NCBI GenBank assembly: GCA_013397455.1
Contig: VYZB01000209.1
Span: forward strand, 1,258,280-1,322,279
DNA: 64,000 nucleotides
Source: Crotophaga sulcirostris
Taxonomy: Eukaryota > Chordata > Aves > Cuculiformes > Crotophagidae
Reading direction: 5' to 3'
The notes below the pieces were generated by a model that did not search any database, was not told where the DNA came from, and saw nothing but the letters and a program-made list of their open reading frames with translations. This document shows, piece by piece, positions 50,207 through 61,523 of this stretch. The translations under genes and the position numbers were made by a program. The number at the start of each line of letters is the position of its first letter. Position 1 is the stretch's first letter.

Positions 50207-51458
50207 AAAAGGCCCAAACAAAAGAATGAACATGGTTAACTGAAAAGCCCTTCAGAATTGCTCGACTGCTTTGTTTTTCCATTAACTCTAGTTGCTAGTA
50301 AACACACATTTGGTTGCAGCATCCCACCCGTTATATTTAATCCATATTACAAAAGTAGTAACCTTGTACAACCAATCTCTATACTCAGGGAAGTTCCATG
50401 AATTGGAAAGCAAGAGAACTGCAAGACATGCTTGGGATTGACGCTACTTACAAGGCACAAGTAGAAGTAGCACCTTCACGTCTCCCTGACACGCAAACCC
50501 GCATGAAGGCCCTAGACACTAAATACTCCCTCAGTAGTTCACCACACAAGCCTGAACTGTCCTGACTCTTCCTGCTCTTACATCCATCCTCACAGAACAT
50601 ATTTTGGAGACCTCATAAAGAGGGCACAAAACACTGCCACGAGACTGATGGCTTTTCTTCCTGTCTCCCACTTGTGAAGGAAAGAAACCCAAGCTTGGGG
50701 ATGCCTTAGGAATCTGACAGTCTTTTTTAGTACCTCCACCTTGGTCCATTAATAACATTTCATAAGCATCAAATTTACCCCAAAACCAAAAATGAAAATT
50801 CCCTAGAATATCTTAAGCAAAATGCCTAAGTTAAAAAAAGACTGGAGTCCAAAAATGGAAAGATGATTAGGGAGGTAAGTAAAGCTGGAATGAAACAATA
50901 ATAAAAAGCCCTAAGAACACATCATATATTCATAGTCCTTGAATCGTTAAGGCTCTGTATGACAGCTCTCACAAGCACTGGTATGGTAAACTCACTGACC
51001 TTTAAGCAGGAGTGAAAGTGGTTAAGCCATAGGACAAATAATTTGAAAATCTCAGCACAAGCCTGATCTCAGAGAGCTTAAAGGAATGCAGACTGCCCAA
51101 AAACAGAGTAGCTGTTTGTTTTTTCTGCCACCTTTCCAAGGTTCATGTCTGGAGTGAGGATAAACAGTTCTGAAAAAAAAGTTATGTGGAGTTCAGACTT
51201 TAAGAAAATAAAACATCAGACTAGTATTTCTTGTAGAAAGATTAAAAAACCCCAAACCTTAAATTATTCGGTCCTGGAAGTTTTCAGGTAGAGCTCTCAG
51301 AAGCAGAGGTAGATGGCTTGAGGCTTCAATATATTAAATGCTTTCTCTAAACTAGTCTCCATTTTTAAAAGCTTGCCCTGATGTGCTTTTCTTGAGCAAT
51401 ATTCCTCCAAGCAGAGTTTCAAATTTAATAATGTAAAACTGTATTCCCCATTTTAGGC

Positions 51459-51490
51459 ACATGTGTGCATACACATATACACACAAATAC
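51459..51490. repeat. Degenerate (CA)n/(CATA)n tract
   Basis: CACATGTGTGCATACACATA followed by TACACACAAATAC: an interrupted alternating purine-pyrimidine tract. Confidence 0.7.
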
Positions 51491-54030
51491 AGGCCCTTTT
51501 CAGAAAAAACAACAAGTAAACAAGATAGTGGATGAAGCTTTAGAGATCAGCTTGACGTTACTTCCATCAGTACTTTAGATATCATAGTTACAAGGTAATA
51601 TGGGTTATGTAATTTTGGATATAATTCTTTTTAATCTCCGTCCTCCTTTCTCTCCATATTGTTCTGTTTGTGCCAAAGCAAATGAGCATCTACTACTTTA
51701 ATTAATTGATTAATATCTCTTGATTGGTTAGGCAATTAGAAATCTCTTGACTCCTAACACTTCAGTAGGTATAGCTTTCCTTTGATCCAAATCTGAAGAG
51801 ATAACATGAAAAAGAAAGAGTTAATAGGAAATTTAGTTACACAGATTACTCATCTCAGAAAAATGAGGTTGGAAGGAGAGGAGAGTATCTTTCAAAGTTC
51901 TAAGTTTCAAAACTGTAAGTTTCAAACTACAGTCAATAAAAATTGGAGTTACTTCCTTCATCCTAACAAGGTGCACTACATACACGCAAATGCAAATGGG
52001 TTTTGGAGGTGGGGAGGGTTTTGAGTAGAACAGGCACATCTCTGTGCATCCTCAGGCAAGTTCTTTCTGCTCTACTCCTGCAGCATGAAGGGCTCTCCTA
52101 CTTTCTTTTCCACTTTGACAAAAATTCCTTATGTGTGGGTATTAGAGGCAATTGCTAGGCCATCTTCCAGGGACTCCTTTCTGCTCTAAAAGCTGCTAGC
52201 ATGCAGAGCCTGGGAGTGATGGCAGGAGAGTCACAGTTCCAGGGCTCCAAGCTGAGTGCAGCCCCGCAGGTGACACAGGGACAGGCTCCCTGAGGAAGGC
52301 TGCTCATCTCCCAAGCCTTGCTCGGGAGAGTCCAGGGATACATATGTGACACAGAACATCAGCAAGCCCACAACTCGGGCTGAAAAATGTAAGAGAGCAC
52401 CATGAACTAAAACAAAGTGGACAAACAGAGGTTCTAACTTGGATTAGCAGCTCCAGAGGCAATTTAAAGCCAAATATGAGCAATCTGAGCCAAATATATA
52501 TAAAAATCAAATATCTGAAGCCAGCTGATACTAGAAGATAAAATAGAAAACTTTGCCCCTTGACTTTAAAATAAAACAGCCATGGTGGAATCTGAAATTT
52601 CAGCTATCCTATCAACAGGAGAATTGGGCTTCCTATGCACGCAGGGTCCGACGACGAATAAGCACATCTTCAGTCATCACTGCTGTACCACAATGCAGTC
52701 ATTGCTGCTTCATCTGTTTCTCTCCAGTCAGACAGTCAGAATCCTACCATCAAAATTTAATTAAAGAAGGTAGTACGAAAATAAACAATCTTTCTTGGAA
52801 TGTCTTTGGTTCCATAAGTACATATACATTTAATCCACTGAAGACTGAATTACAGCCTTTCATCTAATAAGCGGCTTAATGGAATGGCACTGGAATAAAG
52901 AACGGGGGAAGGAAAAAACAAATACTTGGTGATTTCCTATAACACATTATATATTTATGTAGTATCAGGCTCACTATCTGGCAACATCAATTTGAAAACT
53001 ACAGTAAAAATGTTCACTATCTCAGTGTAAGTAGAAGGCATAGTCAGGCACTTGCACCAAATCAATAACCAGATCTTACTTATAGTTAAAGCAGCAGATG
53101 GTCTACCAGAATGAAGAAATGACAGAACACATATGTAGAAGTGTCTAATTTCTTTAGACACATTCTTGAAAGCACTGTATCATTTATCTCAGCTTATTTT
53201 TATAGGCAGATGACAGGTCAAGCATAAAAGTACACTATTTTAAAGGTTACAGAGTTGGCAAAATTGGTATCCCTGCCATGGACAAAGAATCACTTTCTTT
53301 TGAAGTCTGCGTTGTCAGGGTATTTACATTTCACATTAAAAGGTTCCTCTGGATAATATGAATGCTAAACAAATAAGAGAAAAAGTCCTATGTAAGCTAG
53401 CTCTACTTTAAGGAGATAACGTACATCAACCTTGACACCATCAGTGTCATCCTACAGTACAATGAGAATTTCCAGTGAAAGTTACTGACATTAAACAGAT
53501 TGAGATAGCCAGCCAAAAAAAATAAAGCAAACGTGTAAGAAAACTGCCTTCCAGGCCAAGACTGTTGTCACAGCCATGTATTACCATGAAAAGGATAGGA
53601 GGAACATTCAGGTGCTGAAAAGCATTTGTTTGGGAAGTCTGGAGGAAGAACTGGTCCAGAATAAATAATTTATAGTGCGATCTGTGAAAACGCCTGTGGA
53701 ACGGGACACTTAATTCTCACTGCAAATGGGACAGAAAACTGGATGCAAAGCTAAACACTTAGAAAAATGTTACCCTTCAAATTATACAGCTATTTTCCCA
53801 TCTATAAATAATGCTACCTTCTTACATAAGAAGAGCATTTTAAGGCTGAATTTATTAAGACTCTTTCATATGCAAGCTACTATAGAACAGTAAAGTTTAG
53901 AAAAGAAAAAGGGAAGAAAGTCTCTCATGGAATAATAAATTTCAGTGAGTTTTAATACTTTTCAGCATTATACGTACATACAATGCACAGACTTCATGCT
54001 ACACAGTTTTCTTTTCCTTCACTGGATGAG

Positions 54031-54047
54031 AACATTCCTGGAATGTT
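54031..54047. promoter_or_regulatory. 17-bp palindrome with STAT-type and paired TEAD-type cores
   Basis: AACATTCCTGGAATGTT is a perfect palindrome around a central T. It contains TTCCTGGAA, matching the STAT consensus TTC-N3-GAA, and CATTCC/GGAATG in opposite orientation, the TEAD core. Function is inferred from motif match only. Confidence 0.3.
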
Positions 54048-54698
54048 ATTGTTTTCAGAGGGTGTTCTTTAATAATTTACTGTGAATATATGCATTATAT
54101 ATGTGCACACTGCAACACTGCTGGGGCTGTAAATGACCCAGGAGCTCAAACACGGCTGTTTTCTTATCTGGTTCAAATTTATGCAAGAAAGCAATTGTTA
54201 AACAGCTCTTGCTGAACAGAGACCCAGTCTCACATGGACAAGAGCTTTGCATGGGGCCTTCCATGGAGTTTCATATATGGAAGAGTTATAAAAAACGATG
54301 GATTGTTTATAACATGCCTTGTGCCACGGGAGTCTGATCCCTTGATGGCATCCACCATAGCGAACGCAAAAGAAACATACACACTCTGAACACCCAGGCT
54401 ACAGCTGAAGAGAACAGAGATGACTGCAAAGAAATGAGGTTAAGAGAACTGAAAGACAACAAGCTCCTCTGTGGTTTCTGCCTTGTCTTTCCCCAGAATG
54501 TAAGGCCATGACACCACAACCTCCTTCAATACTCCTCCCTGCTCCACACCAGCTTCAGTGAAGCACAGTTACCCAGTCCCACCATTAGTCAGCACATCAG
54601 CAAGCTGGATCTCAAAGACTCCTAGCCATGTCTTTATAAACTTTATTAAGGGAAGATTATTATCTGACCCTCAGAGAAGTTAATAATTACAGTGTGTT

Positions 54699-54711
54699 TA
54701 TATATATATAT
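54699..54711. repeat. (TA)n tract, short
   Basis: Six TA units in intron sequence. Confidence 0.85.
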
Positions 54712-56845
54712 TGCTTCTGCACAGGATCAAAAGTGAAAGGGTTGTTTAAACACAGCTCCTCTGCTTCCATGGAAAACTTAGTGTGTGTTACCACTCATCA
54801 GTTTAAGTAAATGTTAATGACTATTATGGAAAAATTAAAGACAGAAACATTTTCTGATGTACACAGTATATTTAAGAGGCTTCTTATGACGCAGGATGCT
54901 GCATTTTGAGACTGAATAAATTAGAACTTTAACAGCAATGAGTATATGAACCCTGATTATTTTTTTAAAGCACTGGAGAATGTCTTAACTGCCATAGACA
55001 CACACACTCACATATACACATACTCTCAAACTACCACACTAGGCAAGATCAGAGCTTAACAGCCAACAAAACACACATTCAATCCCTGAGATCATTTTCC
55101 TGAAATAGAAACTGCATATGTTTCTCAAATTTCACATCAAGCCACTGCAAAGCCCAAACTGCAGGGGAGAAGAGAGCCAAGCCTGCCTTTGGGCTTGGGG
55201 GAGTAGGAACCTGAAAACAAGATGATTCCTTCCATATCACCACATTTCTTGTCCACAATCTAAACTTACAGACACTCCGGTTTAACAGTATTTCTAGCAG
55301 CGGTTGCTTATCAAGCAGCCATTGCTTTGTCAAATTAAGACACATCGCCCTGGATCAGTGAGACACCCCGAGTTCACAATGACTTCATGGTTGGCTCGGA
55401 GCTCCCTGTCTCTGTGGCAAGCTGCCAGCAACACATCTACTGCTGTGCCTGCCCCCAGCCCTTTCCTATACTGACCTGGCTGCCTTTTTTTATTAGCAGC
55501 GAATGAATACAATGGAAAGCTAAGGGCTAGATACTGTCACAGCTAATTAACAATCCTGACATCTTGAAAAAAATAATCAAAGTAGTAAATATTTGAAGAT
55601 CTGAATGCAAGTCTCTGAAATGCAACATTTCAATGTATGTCAAAGCTGTTGGAAAAGGACAATGCAGTTTTTCTTCACTGTGCAGATACAGTTAGACACT
55701 ATGAAGGGCTCCTGTTCTTGTGGAAAACACATTAAGTTTCTTTTGCTAATATTTTGTAAAGGGCATTTGTACAATAACAATAGCTAAAGCTTCCTGTTTG
55801 CCTGTGTGCTTCCTGGCTAACATCAACGAGACCTGTTAACAATTTTCTTATTTAGCACACAGAACTCTTTCAGATCACGCCACACACTCAAGGACAGGTC
55901 ATTTTTAAATTTAAAAATAAAAAAGTAATGGCCTACACTGCACCTGCCCTTCACAGTCCTGATAACTTTTACAGCCATACGTTTCCTATTTTCTTACACT
56001 GAATCAGTCTGTGTGTCACTGGTCTCCAAAGAACATGTTTTGAATTTATTAAAAGCCTGATAGAAGTGGAATTCTCTCATTTGGCAAAGGTACCATCACA
56101 GAGGCACTTGCTTTTGGCTCCATGACAAGAAATTCATGGTACTTTGTCTGTCCAATCCAAAAATACACCATCTCTCCCCTCCCAGCCAGCCCTTCAAGAT
56201 AATTCTCCTTTCTCCAGAGACTTCTCCAAACAAGTCTGGAAGTCTTGGGTTTCATTTCATAAACAGGACATAAACCCGAGTGCAATTCAGGATACTGTCA
56301 TCGCCACATGGGCTGCAGTGCTAATCACAAAAGCTTTCTGAAATATTCCCTAGCCCCTTTCTTTCCAGAGAGATGCCTAATTTTTAGACCAGGCATCTTC
56401 TGAAGTAGGTACAAAATATAAACAAGAAGCCAAACGCCAGAATCCCAGCCAAATGCCATACAGTAGTCATGGCAAGGCTAGGAAGGAAGGGAAGGGCGGC
56501 TGGCCCCGAGAATCTGGTGTCTGTGCTGCTCCAGCCACCACATCTCACTAACCAGGATTGCTCAATCCTTTAAAAAGACACAGGCATCCTTCAGATAATC
56601 AATGAACTCACACCAGTTTGCTTTTTCAATAGCAACTCTAAACATAAGCTCCTCTTTCAATCTCTCTCTCTTTTCAAAGTTTCCAGCCTATCTGGATAAA
56701 ATATTTGGTGAGTGTTCCACTAACCACAGTGACGAAATGCCTCACAGCGGTAAGTGTAAGCAGCCTCCTAAGACTGTAGTATCTATCAGTTTAACAGATG
56801 AAGAACTAAGACAGGGATGAACAAGGATCAAATCCTCAAGTGTAT

Positions 56846-56945
56846 TCAGCTGCCTAAATACCTCCAAAGATACAGATTTAATTCACTTTTCCAAATCACA
56901 CAGGCTTGAATCCAGATTCCTGGATTCAAAAGCACCTTCCTACCT
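56846..56945 (+). repeat. Ancient sauropsid MIR-like repeat fragment
   Basis: The segment GCTGCCTAAATACCTCCAAA followed by CACTTTTCCAAATCACACAG and TTGAATCCAGATTCCTGGAT resembles a repeat common in turtle, crocodile and bird genomes: a cctaaatacct motif, then the gacttgcccaaggtcacacag core, then gaacccagatctcctg. The order and spacing agree. A further MIR-like trace (TTTAACAGATGAAGAACTAA) lies just upstream at about 56789. Confidence 0.5.
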
Positions 56946-59900
56946 TTAATGTTTTATTACAAACTTCCATCCCTGCAGTTCAGCAATGGACAAGGCTCCA
57001 CTTCTGTTTATCCCAGCATACTCTGCATCGACCCCACTAACATCAGAGGAGTCCTCTGGGTTTAAATTAGTGCAACAAAGCCTCCTCTAGCCTCAATGAT
57101 AAGCAACTGGGAACCGGTTATCAATAAACATTAAGGACTTAATCACTGCTTAACAGAAAGAGCCAACTATTTAAATATGCACAAGCCAAGGAACAAGTCT
57201 CTTTCTCATAACTGAAAGAAAAAAAATTGTCAGGATATTTTCCTGTTGAAAATATACTGTATATTAGAAAGATACCATTGTCTCTCTCATAGATATAGCC
57301 TAATATTCACTCCCTGGTTCCCAAAAATGTTTTTTTATGAACTAAAAACATTTGTCTTTCACAATGTAGTTACCATGACAGTACGAATTTCTTTCTTGTA
57401 AAACTGATTTTATCTGAATAAACTCATGATCCTAATATCTGTTGGAAGGAGATCATTCACAAAAGATCCCCCAAAAGTATATGAAACATCTGTTACACCG
57501 TTTTCCTTTCACCTGAAGACTGATGGCACAAGGAAAATTATGTGGGTCAACATTCACACATGAAATGAAGTCTCTACTACAGAACACATTACTTTCCTCA
57601 ACTATTAACATATCTTCAGTGTAACAATATAAAACGAATTATTCTGCACAAATATTCAGTTAGTTCCAGCTTTTATTTGTAGTTTTGGGAGGTGGGTTAT
57701 AGCATGATGTTAGATACTCTACCTTAACAACGCTGGCCTGATATTCTTCCCTATGTTTTCAAACTCTCCTCCAAAGGTTTCTAATCTCCCTCTGGTTACA
57801 GCACACCTTAAACCATGTAAATCCAGTACAGAGTAGCTAAATTTCCAGTGAGTGAGTTGCTTATGATTGAAAGTGGCCCTGAAACAGAAGACTGGATCTA
57901 AACACACACAACCTTTGAGAAATTTGTGTGTGAATTCTACCCAATTTAACAACTCAGCCACTTTCTTAAGCGCAATGTAATCCTTCATGAGACTTCAGAA
58001 TTACAATAAAATTGCAGATAGGCATCTCTGATAGGAATTCTGCAGCCATAATACAGTGACCTGTAACTAAACCAGATAGGTATTTAGATTTTATTAAAAC
58101 AGCTTTATTCAAAATACCATATAAAGGAAAAGTTATTGGAGGCTATAGATGGTGGGTGGAAGACAGCAGTGAGTCACACTCACCACAAGTAAAAGTGCTG
58201 AGCCTCTGAGAAGCATTGCTAATGTGTCTGTGAAAAAAAGAGCACTCTCTTCCTCTCCACAACAGCATTTCTGAAACGAGACAACGGAGTATTCAAGTGG
58301 CAAAACCAATACTCGTTGTTGCAACCTTGAGGGGCAGGAGAAGGGAAGTTGCAAAGCTTTAATTTTTTTAACTAAAAAGCTGCCAGTGACATTTTTTAAC
58401 ACAGAATAATCAGCTGTATGGATCATTTAGAACAATTTAGTGGTTTTTCATTAACCCAAAGGAAAATTGTAAAAAATAACTACTTTTTATATGGAATATT
58501 ACAGGAACAATCTTCCAAGAACAAAGGGAATCAATGATTTGGAACTTATCCTTCATAGTTCATGGGACACAGTTTGGTGAAATACACAGCAATTTCAAAG
58601 ACAGTCTCAGAATCTGTTCAGGTCTCCACCTTTCAGGTAAGCAGCATTTACTGTTTACTATACATCCACTGGAAAAACTTGACCACAAGGCAGTTCAATC
58701 CAGCAGAATCAAAGGTGAAAGACAACTTCATTCAGAAACACACATTAAGAACCGCTTTTCAAACACTTCAAATCTTAATCTAACATGCCATTTAACTTCG
58801 TGCACTGAGTAATGTCACTGAAGCCAAGACTATACATAGTTTTAAAATGTTAAATACATACAAAATTTTTTATTTTTATCAGTGTCAAGTTAAGTATGAT
58901 TCACAATGACTAACACTGTTGTCCTGTGAGTAGGCTCCTTTGTGCTCAAAGGGAAAAAAGGTAGTAAGAATCTTACACTTGATAAATTCACACTTCCCTA
59001 GTATTATGAGTATATGCAGGACAAATTATCTCACCAAACTACAAGGAAATTCCCAAGAAACAGGTGTGCATGGGGGAGAGCAGAGGAAGAAAAAAAAATT
59101 AATTTGATTCCAACAAAACATTCCTTATCCTGTTTTCCTGACTTTTTCTTCCTCCTTTGTTACCCTATAAGACATTCCACTAGAACCAAAACAATGGGCT
59201 TAATTTTCAGTAGCACATTAAGGCAGAAAAGGAGGATTTACAAAGAACTATTTTATCCAAAATAGAAGACACTCAACCAAAGGGTGGGGAAAGTCTTTTT
59301 CTAACATTCCTTTTTCCCTAGCAGCATTCAGCAATATAATCAAAAAGTTTTCAAATAACCAAAATGTCAATCAAATTCAGCCAGCTCTACTTTTGAGTAC
59401 AATCTTCTGCAGCATTTTTTTTTAATGAGATTCCCTACCTCACCTCCAGAAAGTTACAGCTAAGAACACAAAGGCAAAGCCAGGCAGGACGAAGGAACTG
59501 TTGGTACCACAGCAAGTCTGCAGGAAGGCATTGTTGTTTCTTCCATCTGCTCTCACAAGTTACACTAGGTTGAAGGTGAAGAAAGGTGGAGAGAGAGAAG
59601 GGCACAAACAGGGATTTTAATACAGTATGGCTGCCATCATTAAAAAAAAGACAGGCAGAACATGCTATGGATCAGGATGATCTGGAAGATCTTGCCTCTT
59701 GGAAGAGCAGGAATTCTGGTCATCAGTGCTACAGATCTCTGCTCTAGCAAGATAAGAATTCTCTTTAAAAATAGAATAATAATATTTGACTCCAAGCTCA
59801 CACGAAAGGTGTTCTATTTCAGTTTCTTCAGCCATTAGCACTAGGTGAACATTTTATGATTTGCTCACACATTTTATCCCATCTATTAATTAGCATCTCG

Positions 59901-60581
59901 CCACAAAACCAAATTAAAACTGTGCTTAGAACCGAGTTCCTACCAGGGTACCCAGCCAAGTAGGAAGTGCTCTTCTTACTTGAATGAAGAATAGAATGAT
60001 AGAATGAAGACACTCCTACCACATGTAAGAGCAGGTTACAATGTTCCCCATCTTTTTAAACAGAACTTTCAGATGACAAACTGTGAGAATCTGTAACCCA
60101 CTAAAAGTCACTTTTAGTCATACCTATTTTCTATGTCATCATATCCCACAACTACTTCAAAAAGGTTCTCTTCAGGACAGGTGGCTACTTCTCTCACACA
60201 GGACTGTGTTTAAATTTGAGGAACACTTGACCTGTTGCACTCTTTTACCGTTAATGGCAGAAAGGCAGTCACCATTCTCCATCTCATCCTCTTATCAAAG
60301 AGTGTTAATTCTAAATCCAAGTCTTGAGTACTATCACAAGATGGAAACCCTGCGTGGCATTTAATCTGGGAGCCTGGGATTTATTCTCTTAACATTAGAG
60401 TTGGGTCAGGTGACCAGACTGCTTAGATGGCCAGATCTTTGGGGTGAGACTTGTTCTTCAGTTACATAGGTCACAGCTGTACAGGATACAGCAGAACCTG
60501 ACTAAAAGCCCAAAGACAGATTTGGGATACTGTCCTTTTAATTATCATCTAGCAAGTCCTTGCACAATTAATCTTTTCACC

Positions 60582-60603
60582 TTTTTTTTTTTTTTAAAAA
60601 AAA
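60582..60603. repeat. Poly-T/poly-A junction tract
   Basis: Fourteen T followed directly by eight A; nucleosome-disfavouring and able to form a short hairpin. No associated element was recognised. Confidence 0.9.
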
Positions 60604-61434
60604 TCAAGTAAAACATTGCACTTTCCCATTCTATAATGCAAGGTATTTAACAACAGCTGTCAATCATGGAAACTAATTAGGGAGAAAGACAGTAGTCAAA
60701 TAAAAAGAATCGTGTGTTATGAAAAACTGTCTTCCATTTCCAGAGAGACTAAAACTATCCTGTGACCTGTTTTCATTTCAGACTGATTTTTGCACTGCAC
60801 TGAGGTGTGCATGTAATTGGTCCAGAGCACTTAATTTCAAATAAATAATATTGTACCTCACTTTTCACAAGGACTTGTTTATCTGCAAATGCACTTCACT
60901 TGTACTGGTCACTTCAATCAAGATTTTAAAGGGTTTCTCTGAAAGGTATTTATTAAACTGCTCGGCAAGTATTCTAGGATGCTTTTGAGGAGCAATACAG
61001 CTGCTGTGTTTTACAGTGAAATGACCATTTTAAACAAGAATTTACCAGATCCCTCCCATATGGCAAAGTATTTTCTTCCAATTCTCAAAAAAAAAAAGTG
61101 AATAAATTTGTCAACAAAAACAGACTTCAAAGAATTATTAGAAGCATTATTTCACACTAACCAGAGCAACCATATTTGTGTTCTAAAATTAAGTACAAGA
61201 CAAATTAACTGACAGTTGTAGCAACATACTGTAACTGTAAGTTAAACTGCTTATAGGAACAACTGTGTTCAGGAATGCACAATGGATGCAGGAGATAGGT
61301 TCAAGATGAGTTGGAGCAGGCTGAATTACAGACAGCAGTATGTAACACCATGTCCATTCAAAATGAATTCAAACAGAAACATACATAATGAAACAGACAA
61401 AGGCAACCAAACCATATCCTTATAACAAACATAC

Positions 61435-61523
61435 CTTGCAGTGACACCTGTGGCTTTCCAAGATAAGAAATCTGGCAGATCAAAGAAGTAGCCTGCCTTC
61501 TCCCAGCACGAATCTTGCAAGTT
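61435..61523 (-). CDS. FGGY: FGGY internal exon (first of four in window), D-ribulose kinase
   Basis: This exon encodes part of the N-terminal actin-like kinase domain of FGGY, the cytosolic enzyme that phosphorylates D-ribulose. Read on the minus strand it gives 29 codons plus two bases, beginning [14 protein letters not shown] and continuing through [12 protein letters not shown] to VTA. The [12 protein letters not shown] stretch corresponds to the conserved D-x-L-x-W-x-L/A-T-G segment of FGGY-family sugar kinases. By recall it matches mammalian FGGY residues of about 156-185 with few substitutions. The acceptor is a long pyrimidine run followed by CTGTTAG (the A13 run at 61531-61543 on the plus strand). 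The donor is CAAG|GTATGT, a strong site. It starts in phase 0 and ends in phase 2; the split codon AG|G is completed by the next exon to give Arg. The preceding exon is not in the window. Identity is very secure; the boundaries rest on consensus splice sites and frame continuity. Confidence 0.96.

Larger units (their letters stand above)
36639..61434 (-). other. FGGY: FGGY intron of 24.8 kb, phase 2
   Basis: This intron separates the first and second visible exons and is bounded by GTATGT at 61434 and TCTAG at 36639. It holds a minus-oriented CR1 fragment (about 42759-43022), MIR-like fragments at 45915-46012 and 56846-56945, a hairpin-forming ancient repeat at 50149-50206, several short microsatellites, and one plus-strand exon-like stretch (48025-48161). 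The remainder is unique AT-rich DNA in which I see no further gene. Confidence 0.9.

Noticed and set aside
50440..50500. Minus-strand 34-nt stretch between an acceptor-like CAG and donor GTAAGT
   Set aside because: Not a multiple of three, so it would break the FGGY frame; the acceptor lacks a pyrimidine tract.
59985..60010. TAGAATGATAGAATGA, resembling a CR1 tail repeat
   Set aside because: No CR1 body adjoins it on either side, so it is most likely a chance 8-bp duplication.
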